Source: Otis tarda
Taxonomy: Eukaryota; Chordata; Aves; Otidiformes; Otididae
Direction of reading: 5' to 3'
NCBI GenBank assembly: GCA_026413225.1
Contig: CM048552.1
Coordinates: 162,080,053 to 162,144,052, forward strand
Length of the DNA stretch: 64,000 nucleotides
Each line of letters starts with the position of its first letter. The first letter of the stretch is position 1. The position numbers were made by a program, and so were the translations under genes. The notes beneath the pieces were generated by a model. The model saw nothing but the letters and a program-made list of their open reading frames with translations, was not told the origin of the DNA and ran no database searches. Of this stretch, positions 48,661 to 61,673 are shown one piece after another.

Positions 48661-51600
48661 GCACAAATCCCCACCCTAATTAGTTTTTAAAAGATTACTT
48701 AAAAGAGAAAGTGGAAAAGACATTCCCAGGTCAGAAGTGAGAGCTTTTCAAGATATTCAACTTATTCTAAAAGATTTTGGATGCCACTGAGAATTTCTAA
48801 AACTCTGTTTTGAAAAGAATTCCTGATTGTCCTACAGCACGGAGCAAAAGATGGAGACTGACATAAGAAGCCAATACCTTCCTTAGCTAGACCAATATTC
48901 TTCTTCCCTCCATCATCCCCATGAGGAAATTCACTTATGCAAGAATTGAGATCTAGCTAAAAAATGCATGTGTCATAAGCATGTGTTTATCTTCAAGATA
49001 GGAATCTAAACTATGATTATAGTCAATGAAGATCCAGAAAATACAATCAATAGAGTCTACAGAGCTAATTGTGTCACTCTAAAACCAGACATTGACATTT
49101 GATCTGCTGGTTCCTAGACACTATGGTGTGCTGACATGGCGCTCAATTCGCTTGACCGCAGGAATTGATTCCATGTCATCTGAGACAGCAAAGTCTATCC
49201 TGCATGGCCTCCAGCTGTTGCTCCTTTATGACACCTGTATGTCCCATCTTATATCTGTCAGCCATGTGCAGGTGTTTGAGATATCTTAAATTATTTCAGA
49301 AGTCCATGCGTGAGCAACAGAATTGACATTTCACTGTCTGAGTGCTTGAATTGCAAAGGAGGTGAATTCCCATGGAATACTCTGATTTCCCCTCACACTT
49401 CTCCTCTCCCCTCCCCATCATCTAGACCAAAAGATCTGGGGATACAATGAAGCTCTTTCATTATCAAGTACTGTTACTGAATCAGGGTTTGGGAAGCAAG
49501 GTGGAAAACTTCTATTCAGGTTACAGTTCCAGCACATACTCTTTTATATGAAACTCAGACCCTGGCTAACTACCACTGTTTAGCCACAGCCTTAGAAACC
49601 AAGGTCAGTGATACTGTCCATACTTAGTCTTGTCTATGGTTATGAGTATTTAATTACCTATAGTGAATATTTCTGTGTCCCAAATACATTATTAATGTGC
49701 TAAAAGAATGTTCAGACTGACTTAAAGTCACTACAAAAAAAAGTACATATTTTTATTCCTTTAAGTAAATCAGTTATTTCTAGTAGTTTTACTCTAATTA
49801 TTTGCAGTATGATTTGGAATATATAGAAGTGAGTTTTTAGCTATTTATATTTGGGAATTATATTGTACACACTACATGGAGCAGCCATTAATCTTTTACA
49901 GCTGGGAAGCTTGGGTAAATTAAGAATAAAACTCTTCTATGTGACAAGTATAAATTAACATGACAGCAAATTTTTATTTGGAGGATTTTAAAAAGGCAGC
50001 CTTCAGCTGTAAATTTTATAACTTTAAACATCTAAGCTTTAGGTGTTCTTTGAGTATTTATTTAAAACCAGCAAAATAAAGTTAATCCCTTTCCCCAAAT
50101 ATCCATCAAAAAAACCCTCATTATTAGATTTTACAAAATCTAACATTAAAAAAGAAGCAGTATAATAAGCACTTTAGATTATTAAAATTTAATTTTAGAA
50201 GCCTTATTCATTTTTTTCAGTATTCATGCCATTTGTGATTCACTTGTTTATGAAAATGAAAACAAACTAACTAGTCAATTTTATTTTTGGTCATGTATAT
50301 TTGAGTCTTTTAATTGCTAGTTCTCTGCCTCACTATCAGCTGCAAAAATGGAATTAGAATAAATAATTAAAGTATTTTGGCTTTTGGTCCAAAACTGTAC
50401 TTTTTAATGCAAGGGCTAGATTTATCTATAAATTGCATTAACCATTAGTGTTTAATATGTTCTTTCTAATTCAATATTTGGTCATACAAAAGCAGAAGCA
50501 GAGTCTACAAAGGACTTGCAAACTTTTTTTTTTTTAATTTAAAGAGATGTCTTTCTATTGATACCAAGAAAATTACCTATATATTGTTTTATTCATTCTA
50601 AAAGTTTGCTGGGTTTGTATTTAGAATAGGTAGCAATGTTCAGCATTACTGAGATAATAGAATTAAGAATATGTTCAAGAACATGTTGGAGGAGATAGAA
50701 GTTTAACAGAAAGGTTTACCTTAGCTTCTTAGAAAAGAAGACAAGCTATAATAATTTATGTGATTATTTATTTATTTATTTACGGTTAATTTGTGCACTG
50801 TGCACTGTTACAATGGAAGTTACAAAAAAAAAAAAAAAAAATCTGAGTTTTTTTTACATGCCTTAGGATATCCAGGGGTGCCCTACGATATCCAAAACAT
50901 CCACCTAGGTCTGGCAGACATGCTGTGGGATGTGTGACCTACCCGTGAACTTTTGTTGTGGTAGCTACGGAGCAGGCATTTCAGATGGCAGAAGACTCCT
51001 ATATGCAGTAAAATGAACTCTAGGGATACAGAGCTCAACTCACCCTCAACTCACCACCTTAACTTAAGTGTCTGCTATCTTCTTAGGTGCTATAGGTTAT
51101 CCAGGTTCCAGCTGCCACTACAGAAAAAAGCAAGAATTTCCTCTAGGTTCTGCATTTGTGAGGTGTCTGAGCTCCATGCAGATACCACTTAAAGAGGGCA
51201 TTCAGGTATCCGCATCCTGGCCATTACAGCTGACAAAGCTATTTCTCTGAGTATATGTGGGTACACGTAGAAACCTGCAGTGTAGATATCCACATTTATA
51301 ACATCTGAATCTGGAGGTGAATCCTGTTGTTGGTAACAGGTAATCTAAATGACTTGTGGAAATACCACCTTCTCCTCTGATTAGAATGTACTTGGTTTTT
51401 TTGCTTAGAACCTCTTTGATTCAAATCATTAGCCAAAACTCAGGGACAATTTTTACTTTTTCTACAGTTTATTTCAATATCCATATTTCTTATGGAAAAG
51501 TTAAAGGTCCAACATGAAAAGTGTTTTTTAATTTTTGGACAAGCAAAACTTCTTTGGTCATTCTTTATGTTGAATACAAATGAGTGATACAGTTTGTGAT

Positions 51601-54600
51601 GCCTTAATCCCTTCTTTTTTTTGCAGTATAACTGTTGAAACTACGTATATTTGAACCACTGTCAGCAATATTTTACATAGTCAAAAGCAAAATTGCCTTT
51701 ATTGCTCGTCACCTTTTTGACTAAAAAAAAAGCTCTGAAACTTATTCTGGAAACACCAAGGTTGTCCCTTTGGCTTCCCTTCTCCATTTTTTTTTCTTTG
51801 TTTGGGTTTTAGTTTGAGAGGTTTTTTTACAGGATGAAAGGAACTGTCATTAAGCTCTGCTAACTGAGCGAACTTGCACTTGCAATTACCCTGTTTCTTG
51901 TGGAATTCTCTTTAAAATATCAATCAAATTGCTGAATTTTCAGTTCACTGAAGTGCTTATCTTAATATTTGGATTAACGCCTACTTCTTTTATTTCACAA
52001 ATTAAATGTATTCCTTCTCCTTAGCACAGCCTGGAAAAATGTAAGTGGCTTCAGAATCCCACTCTTCCATATTGGACCTGCAACTTTTTCTGTAACATTA
52101 CTGGGAATTGGTTTCCATCTTCTTCACTCATCCCTGCTTCCTCGCTGGTTCAGTATGTGTCTAAAAGTTTACAGCATTCGATATTGTTTTTCATATCTTA
52201 AGCTGCATATCCAAGCTGAGTTAGCTGTCTATAGCTAGTCAGTCTCCATTAGTATCAGGTTATGTGAGAAATTAAGGTCTCCCAATTCAGGATTCTTTTT
52301 TTTTCCTGACTTTTTTCTACCAATCATCAGTGGGTTAGGCTACTTAGATTGATGGTTAGCTCCAGATCATATATCAAGAACCTACATGTGGACAAGACAG
52401 CTGTCTGTTTTCAGTCTATTTTCTCAGTGTAAAAATATCTGAATCCTACGGTTGTCATCAGTACTGCACTTTTTGATCCACTTGGTTACCCAAAAGTTGG
52501 GGCTGTGTGGGGTCAAACAGTTTCTAGGCAAATCTGTTTATTTTCAAAGAATATACATATATTTCTTTCACTGGACACAAAAGAACTTAAAGAAGACACT
52601 TTTAATATTTAGTGTCAAATTGCAACACTTTTCTTTCAGGCAACACTTGCTCCAAAATCTCTCTTGCCTAACTTTCTCATGGGAGTCTTATTGCCTTTTC
52701 TCTCCCTTTCTTCAGTCCTCCTTTTCTTTTCTGAAAAAAAAATGGTCAAAGAAAATTTTCTTCCATGAGTACCAGCATATGTCTTTATTCTGGGAGGTGA
52801 CACCATCCTGGGTTTGAGGGAAAGGCTGCTATTGTTTCAGTCAACTAGCTTTATAGAAGATCTCATAACTTCTGTCAAATCAGGGGAAAGGTTTATGTTC
52901 AGTCTCAGTGAGGCTGAGTCTGTCCCATAATGCTTCCAGTAGTCATGGGATTATATTGATTTCTAAGCCAGTTTACATGATGACATTGCAGAAGTTAAAC
53001 AAAGCAAGTTTTATTTTATCTACCGTCAAATTTCTACCTTTCTTATGATACACCTACTGTTAGCAATGCTTTTGACTTTATGCTGGAGTAATAAAAATTC
53101 CAGTGAGTAGAAACTTGAAAATAGTCTCGCTCTGGTATAGCTAAGCAACTTACTCTCTTTTCAATTATGTATTATTTAAAAGAAGGGACAAAAAAAACTC
53201 GTGAGGAATCCCCATAGTTTTTGTCTAGACGTGGTTAACACTAAGATGATCGCTCTGCCAGATTCCATTCTTTTAGTGGTTGATTTTCTGCTACTGAAGC
53301 TTGTAATATCTTATTGAAATTCTGTACAGAGATGTTTCAAGGAGCTTATTTATTCACACTAATGTCTAGCTGCCTGATTATCAGTTCATTTATGCTTTCC
53401 AGGGAATCATTTATTTTTTTTAAGATAGTGTAATTTTTGTGCAAGTCTATTATCTCATCTACTTGCAAAGCAACAACTAATTCCTGATATATATCCTCTA
53501 GTGTACAGCCCTTGTCTGTTACACAATGAACTGTTACTTCACTGATCTTGAAGTCTGTAGGAAAATATACTAAAACTCGTGTAAGGTTTGGGGGTTTTTT
53601 GTTTGTTTATATTTAAAATATAAATAAATATAAATAATAAAATATAAATAAAATTAATGTCGGTACATAGGTTTGCATATTATCTACCCCAAGGCAGTTT
53701 TTATGAATTGCATTCATAACCACACTATTCTGCATCTGATTCTGCAGTTATTTCATTTACTTTTGAAATTTTCCAGAATGATGTTTTAGACAGAAAGTTC
53801 CTCTGTGTGCTTCCTTAAGATGCTTGCTATAGAAATTACCTGTCTAGTGTGACCATTTGTTTGAGAGATATTTGAGTTAGCAAATGACTTTCAACCAGAA
53901 AATTTCATTAAAAATCTTTAAAAATGTATAAGAAACTTTCCCTAACCATGCATTAACATAATTATTTAGGATAGAGTGTTCCACAACTGAGGTTAATATG
54001 AGTTTTGCCTTTGACATCAGTGAAAACCTTTTTCAGAGAAATCTTGAAACTAGGAAAAAAATTCAGCTAACACAGCAGATGTCTTTAACTAGATTGTGTG
54101 ACCAATAAACTTTTATGGACTGGAGCAATGTGAAGGGTATAAAATCTGAGTATCATTTTTAACTGATAAAGGCAGGCAGGCAGCTAGAAGCAGCCTAAAG
54201 AAGCTTTAGCATAATACGTAGGAAAAAAAATAGTGTGGAGAGGAGGGGAATATAGGCTTGGGTGAAACTTACACATTTGCATCAGTAGAAATAGTCCAGA
54301 TTTGAAAAGACAAGGGGGAAAAAAAGGAAAGGAAATAACACTGTTTGCAACCCTAAACTGATCTTTGTTCCCACCCTCATACCCGCCTGGGCTTTTTCCC
54401 TAATGTTTGCACTGTGGAATTAGTTTATTTTTGCCTCTAAGTTAGAAGAAAGCAACATGCTAATTATATGTAATTTTAAAAATATTTTTCTATTAAGGTA
54501 AACAAAGTCTTTGTAGCAGTAGTATAAGGAGTTCAATTCTAATCCTGCTGAAAGTAGCAGTAAAATTCAAAGTGTTTTTAACGAGCATTGTCAGGATTAA

Positions 54601-57600
54601 TGAATGTTTAACCAATGTAATACATCTATCCCCTTATCTACAATAATGGATTCTGGTAGCAAAAAAAAAGACAAGGAAGAAAAAACTATACAGTATTAAA
54701 AGATAAGACAAGAATAAGTCCAGAGCTAACATATTATTTACCAGACACAGGCTCCAATCCAAAGCCTAGAGGAATAGAGAGGAAACTTTGGGTTGACATT
54801 GCTGAGATCAGCATGACCTCACTAATCTACAACTGCAAAGATCCATTTGATCCCTTGTCTAATTTTTTTTTTTTAAGCTCCTAACCAGTTCCATTCTTTA
54901 CAAAGGTAGGTTTTATAGAAAGTATTTATTTATATACACATATCAACTTGGAACTATACTTGAAGATCACTAATTAAAAAACACCAGGATGGGAAAATAA
55001 CTTGATCTGTAAAAACATTTAGCAGAACAAATTTATCTTTGAGCTCTATCAGACAATTGCATGAGGACATTAAAAACTTAAACTATACACAGTCATAGTT
55101 GATGTCATGAAGTGACATGTACATGTATATATGCACAGTCTGGAAGTTACTAGGAAATTTATCATCTCTGTAGGCACATGCACACACAGTAACATTAACT
55201 ATTCCTTTCTTTTTTTCCCTACCTCTCTCATGTGTTTTCTCTTTTCAACTCCATCTCTTTCTTTTACTTTCTTTCTGGGTTATATATTGTCTTCAATTTT
55301 TTCCAGTGTTTATTCTTCTTGTCTGTCTTGCCTCATTAAATATTTACCAGCATTTACCTCATATTTCCTTTTTTTCCCTTAGATCTTCTGTCAAGTCTTG
55401 CCATACTTTTTATCTACCTTTCAGTGAGTCTTTTTCACTTCTATTCATCTTTTATGCTTTTTCCAGACCCTCTGTTCCCTTTTGTTTCTCCTCCATTCAG
55501 TTATCTAGTTGTTACTATTCAGCTTTCCGTTTGTAATATTTCTCTTTAGGTCAGATTTTTTGTTGGGAGGTCAAGGAGTTCTTCCTGTATAGTTGTAAAC
55601 CGCATGCAGCACACACATACAAGCATCACATTATAGTTTTAGGATGGATTTCTCAACAAAGCTTAAGTTACACTTTAATTCATTTAAATATGAAAGCAAT
55701 AGATGAGACTAGGCAGAAAAAAAATATTTTTCAGCATATATTACTTTAATAAATTATTTATATCATTCAGTTTCAGGCTTGTTTTGAAACATTTCCCATT
55801 GTCATTTTGTTTGTACTCTGCCCAAAGTAGCAGTTCTTGTTGATCTCAAAGACAGTCAATAAGAACTAACGCAGCATTCCATAGACCTTCTCTGCCTTTT
55901 GTTTTCTGCATAGATACCAATTTGTTAAACAACCTAAATCTTTGACGACTTACACAACAGTTCGGCTAATGGTCCATGCTTTAATGCATCTTATCAACTG
56001 CAAACATCTGCCTAAAAATGGCTGTGCTTTCATGACTGTCAAGCTCTAGAGGAAATGTGAAGTTAGATGTTATTTTGTTGATCAGGTTTAAAACAAGAAC
56101 TGAAAGAGAAAAGATTTCTGGCTCTAAGCAGCAATTCCATGTAAATAATTTATAGTCCAAAAATAATGCACTATTCAACACTTGGAGGAAGGAGTCTTCT
56201 TTCTGTGCCTGTTTTATAACTGTTCCTTTAGAATGATTCCAATTAATATTCAAAGATTACCAGCTTCCTATCTATAAATGAGTTGCTTATTAATATTACA
56301 TAAGCTGTCCTCCTTTCCTCTGATGAGGCAGAGCACAACATGCTGTAAACAGTATTGACAGGAAAATACATGGTTTGGAACTGAAGTGAAGCCATTTGCC
56401 ATTCATGAACTAACTTGCTAATAATAGTTGTCTATTTATGAAATTCTCAGTATGGTACTAAAAAGAACTCTCTAATGTTAAGCTTTTACGAGGACACAGA
56501 AATAATAAAAAAAAAAAAAAGGATAGCAATAAATGACCTAGAACTCAATTCTTTTTTTTCATACCGCTGCATAGAATAAAGTGTTCATTTTGAGTTTCAC
56601 ATGTACGTGTAAGACGTAATTTTATTTGGTTGGAAAACTCAGCAGAATAATATGGCTTTATGACAAGCAAATGCAAAGCTCAGAAAAACTAGTTGTAAAT
56701 ACCTTATCTACTGGTCATAGTTATCAGTAAATAACAAAAGGACATCTTTCCATCAGCGTGCCTTTGGGGAAGCAGGGGAACTATTCAAACAGGACAAATT
56801 AAAACCAGTCAGCAATACCCTAGCTCAGTGGACAGAAGCTAAGTAAAGGTTGCCTTCTATGAGGATTGTACAAGCAAAGATATAAATTAAAAATAAAAAA
56901 ATAGAAAAAAAAACAACTCAACACTCTACATCTATTTGTCTAAAGCATGTAAAAATCAAACACAATGGCAATAACTGTAAAGCAGTGATGTACTGAATGC
57001 AACTTCATAACTACACGCTGATTATTTTGACAAGTTCAGCTGTTTAATATCATGCCTGACTGCTCCTTTATGGCTGATGGTTTTCTTTTGTTCAATATGA
57101 CAAGCCTAAATGAATTTGAACCCAAGTGAATTAAAACTCTGATTCATTTACTTTGGCTAAAATCCCACATGCACAGACGAAATGTGTGAGTTTGCTTCTG
57201 CTAATTCACTGGTAGAAACGTATGACTATCTAAGAATACATCTAGTTGTTGCATGTTCCATAATTCTTCTGCAAGACTTATAAAAAGAGCCAAGAGACTC
57301 AGATACCATTCTTCGCAAGAGTGACCAAAGCCATTTCATGGCCAAAACTAATTTTTAAAATAAATAAAGAGTGATCAAGACTTGCTGGCTCTTAACATAA
57401 ATTCAAACTGGTTGATAGATAGTAAATGGGACATAACATGGATAATAGAAACTAGTAGATTATTATCATTAGAATACTTTTTCCTAAGGGACATAAAAGG
57501 ATTAAAAATGCATGAGCAGTCTCTCTTCCAGCAGCACTGCTAAGCAACACCAGGGTCTAGCACTTTAAAAACTAAAGTTAAGCAGCACAGCATAGGGATG

Positions 57601-58669
57601 GGAAGGAAAACATACATGGTGATGTTTCCTCTACTTAATAAAATAAACCTCAGTGACTGTTTAATTCCTCTTAGGAGGATCTCTGTACAGTGCTCTCTTT
57701 CAAAAGAACCCCAGCATGAAAATAAATTTAATACAGTCTATTTCTAATTTTCTTCTCAGATTAAAACATGTCTACAGCAATAGGCAGGGACAGCAGCAGG
57801 AAAAAAAAGCATTATTCTCTAAAGCAGCTCTGATTTTTGCTATCACTTTCTGTATTTCCTCTATACATTGCAAAATGTTGATTGAAAAAATGTAGTAAGA
57901 GGTATAAAACAATTATCATAAACAAGAAACTGTGAAAGACAAAAGAACTGGAGGTATAAAAAGAACCCAGGAGGCAAACCTTCTGCAAAATAAATATGAA
58001 AAAAAAAAGTTCTTTCTTGTGTGGGAATTATTAGGCAGTTGTCAAACCTACATAAATGTGTTTAACAAAAATATCAGATGCACAAAGAAAAAAAAAACAT
58101 ATAAATTGTTCATTTTTTAATTTACTGAAGAGCCCTGTTATCTTCTAAAACATCCAGAATAATTCTTGATGTTAATTATAAATCCAGGACTTGGCTCAGC
58201 TGAGAAAATTAAGTCCTCAACCATAAGTCTCTCACCAAAAACCCTGCCCCTCTATCCCTTCTTCACTCTCCTCCATCCTCTGGAAAATTTGTAGATAAAT
58301 ATACTTTGCATTAATTCTTGAATGTATGCAACTCAAGCCATTTCTGACCAAGAAGTAGAAGGCAGACATGTGGATTACTTTATTAATTAGTTAATACAGT
58401 CGGCCTTTCTATATTTTCAGACTAACCCTCTGAAGAATAGACTTGAGTGTCATCGACTTACTATCAGAATGCTTAGAATACAAGTTTCAATTCATCTTGG
58501 AAGTCACTTTCTTTTTTCTCAGAATTAGTCATGGAGACAAGAAATGAAAATGATAGCAATAATGTTAGTGAAGTCTCTATTTAATGTTAATTTGTACCAG
58601 TTAGAATCCATGAAAAGGCCAGTTGGAGTCTGATATGACTAAATTGCAATGAAATTGAATATTTGTTAA
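48661..58669. other. 10 kb of AT-rich unique sequence, no gene seen
   Basis: No transposon terminus, exon or RNA gene was recognised. Simple sequence includes an A18 run near 50824-50841, (TTTA)n at 50768-50782 and AAATA-type repeats at 53607-53654. 50860-51300 is less AT-rich and contains several ATATCCA-like words. 55200-55560 is T/C-rich, giving low-complexity Phe/Ser/Leu frames. The rest looks like ordinary non-coding DNA. Confidence 0.5.
53607..53654 (+). repeat. AT-rich simple repeat (AAATATA/AAATA units)
   Basis: Imperfect tandem TAAATATAAATAAATATAAA-type units. Confidence 0.8.
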
Positions 58670-58880
58670 GAAGCATCCTAGGATCTCAGTGGGGTGCACA
58701 GGGGGGTTTTGCGAACCGGGGAACCTCAACGGGAGCCAAGAGAGCTGCCAGGACCCCACAGCTCCACTTCCAGTGGAGTAAATTTCTGTACAATATCTTG
58801 TGGACAGGGAAGAAAAACTGCCATCCTCACTGGAGCAATACCAGTAGAGAAAGACAGTTGCAAATCTAGAACTTTACACT
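58670..58880. other. GC-rich island, unclassified (possible decayed repeat)
   Basis: About 200 bp clearly richer in G and C than its surroundings, with CpGs (GCGAACCGGGG, CAACGGGAGCC) and open frames of 62-68 codons in two frames. It is followed by an AATAAA at 59140 (GCAATAAAAGC). The contrast resembles the GC-rich LTR bodies elsewhere in the window, but I found no TG...CA termini or matching duplication. It could be a decayed LTR, a fragment of another repeat or a small CpG-bearing element. No function is claimed. Confidence 0.4.
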
Positions 58881-60284
58881 GATTTCTGAACACCTGCAGC
58901 AGGAGCAGCCATCACCAAGTCCCATGTAGTAGGAGAACCACATTGATACGTGCCAATGATGAGGCAGGGGATGATAGAACTACTGAATCCATTCATGATG
59001 AGCTTGAAATTCAGGTTCTGCAAGAGTTTGCTCTATTTCAAAACTTGTCAACAAGAATTTATTTCACTTACACTATAAGTGATTCTTTCAGAGTAAGAGA
59101 TACTGTTTACTCAATAGTTGCCCTTTGCTACCCTCTTGCAATAAAAGCAAATAGATGTGATTTTGTATATTCAATATAATTCTATTGTATTGGTTATATA
59201 ATAGACAAGGATGTTAGATGTGTATATGTAAAACTAGAAAACTTGAGGTTAGCATGCTGAAAGGAATTCTATTGCCTAAGATAAAAGGAACTTTGTTTGT
59301 TAGTTGAAAGCTGTTAGCTGATTCAGAAGCTGGTTCAGACACACACACATACACACAAGACTTCTTTTTTTTAAAAAAGGAGTACCTGAAAGTAACTGTT
59401 TCCTCAGGGAAAAGATATATTTATTCCATAAACATACTACATACATTCCTTTCAAACTCTAGCTAGACATTCTCTGAGTAGGGATCTCCTTTTAACTGTT
59501 TCATGAAGGCTATGTGTCCCAAAATGCCTGTGCTTTGGTTGTATGGAATTTTATTTTTTTTTCCCTATTGGCACCATATATTACTTGGGGACCATGTGGA
59601 AAACATAATTTCTCAGGTAGTTTTCTGCTGATTTTTTTTTTAAGGAGAACTTTGATTAAGGAATTAAATTTGGGTATTTAAATCATTGTCCTTTTGGAGA
59701 TCTCTAATGTAGAAAGTTTATTTTAGAAGTGAATTACAGAAATTTGAAAGGCTAATGAAAAAAATATTTCTCAGAGAAAAACATTCTCATAGAAGAAAAA
59801 TTTCTCAGGGAGAAATTTTGCAGTGAATCTTTTGGAGATATTTTCTCTTTAAAGCATAGTAAATGCTTGGAATATCTTTACTAATCCCCTGAATGACTGT
59901 ATCATTTACATATACCTAAAATAACATGGAAAGGTACTGCATAATGCACCAACTCTAGCAATGTGTTTTTAAAGTAACAACATTTCGGTCAAATGCTGAT
60001 GTTCCAAAGAAAGGTTATAATTTCTACCATCTGACACTGGCTGTTGCAGGAAACTTCAGTAAACTAGAGCGTACAGAGGTTATTATGCTTCACAAATCTT
60101 ACTGAGTGAAATGATTTAAAAAAAAACAAAGAAAAACTCTTCAAATATTTCCATTTTTGGAAAGGGAGTAGTAAAGCACTTCGTGCTTGATTTTCCCATA
60201 GTTTAAGGCAGTAATATTTTTTCATTTTCTTTCTTTCCCCAGCTCCTTTCTGAGGGACTGAATAGGACTTTGAAATACTTAAAA
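58881..60284. other. AT-rich unique sequence, no gene seen
   Basis: The 78-codon frame at 58943-59179 has no recognised domain. A hairpin of 10-bp arms lies at 59797-59819. Confidence 0.5.
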
Positions 60285-60350
60285 TATCTATCTGTCTATT
60301 ATCTATCTATCTATCTATTTATTTATTTATTTATTTTGGGGGGTGGGGGG
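60285..60350 (+). repeat. Compound (TATC)n(TTTA)n microsatellite with a G-run
   Basis: TATC units with one TGTC interruption pass into about five TTTA units and then directly into GGGGGGTGGGGGG. Confidence 0.95.
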
Positions 60351-61633
60351 CATGCATTACCAACACCTCCTTTTCAATGTCTCATAAATATTCTGCTACC
60401 ACTTCCCTTCTTAAAGCCCTTTACAGAAGATTACTCCCTGAACCCCCTCCAATAAAGCATTACTCCATGCTTAGCACCATCATGCAAGAAAATATTATTC
60501 ACAAGGTGAAAAAAGCCTAAATTCTGTCCTTTTCTTCTCCACTTTCATCTTCTTTAACTCAAATGTGAAAAATTACAAAAGTAATAATAATTCTATTTAC
60601 TTTACAAATCTACCATACCAATGCAGAAAAGGAGCTAGTCAATAAAAAATATACAGATGCCTGAGCAAGGCTAAGTAAAAAAATCTGTCTTCTGAGCTGC
60701 CTGGAGTTTGGAAATCACACATGCTTTTTACTCAGTAGATGGAATAGATAGTTTTGTTTACCTGAACAGCAGGTTTCTAAAGTGTTTCAAAAATGTAAAA
60801 GGTATGGTGTTGCTCATCAATTGTATTCAGGAGTGCAGCCAGGTGACAGAATAATTGCTGCAACATGGGGTTCATTTGTGCCTTTGTAGAGTAAAGGAAC
60901 ATCTGGTGTATATTTCTGTCACTTCCTCCTTTAACACCACAATGAGCTATGTCATCAGTATCATGTATGCTTGTTCCTATGTTACAGCTTTGTTTCTTCC
61001 TCCATGGTTTCTATATCCCAGAAGCTATACAATGTCATTTGGATGCATGAGCCAGCAGCTCATGTTTAATGCTGTTCTTACTCCTGGGAGTCATCTATAT
61101 TTGAACATAACAGATTTACTCTGAAAAATAAAAGCATTTTCTTTTTAATTATAATTACAACTACGAATACAAAATGAAAGTGAAATTGAAAATCTTAAGA
61201 AGAAAAAGCAAACAAGTATTCTTTCACACATGCCTTCATTTCACTAGCCAATAAATTAGGAATTAACTTTGCATTTATTTGCACAAAGCTCTTATCATGT
61301 AAATACTCCTAGCAGAGCTCAAAAAATCCTTAGGTTCTTATCAGTTTGTACTGGGCAGACCCCTACTGATTTTAATGAAAGTTTTATTGACTGAGAATTC
61401 AGTAAGGCCTTCACATTTTAACTTCACAGGACGACACTTCTGGATAAAGGCTGGGTGTAGAAGCAGGTCTAAAAGATACTAATGATGCTGATAACACTGT
61501 AATTTCTGTGATTTACTGCTTTAACATGATAGAGACATAAATCATTGCTATTTAAAGAAAGAGGAAAGAGCTTTGATAAGGCATTTAGGGACACAAGTAT
61601 ATAGACATGTGTATATATACTTATATGGACACT
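60351..61633. other. Unique sequence, no gene seen
   Basis: The frame at 60855-61124 (89 codons) has no recognised domain. No repeat terminus was found. Confidence 0.45.
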
Positions 61634-61673
61634 TACGTACATACATGTATACATACATACATACATACATACG
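61634..61673 (+). repeat. (CATA)n microsatellite
   Basis: About nine ACAT/ATAC units, the last five or six perfect. The frame crossing it on the minus strand (Met-Tyr-Val-Cys repeats) is an artefact of the repeat. Confidence 0.95.

Noticed and set aside
61469-61666. Minus-strand frame beginning with a Met-Tyr-Val-Cys repeat
   Set aside because: It is the translation of the (CATA)n microsatellite.
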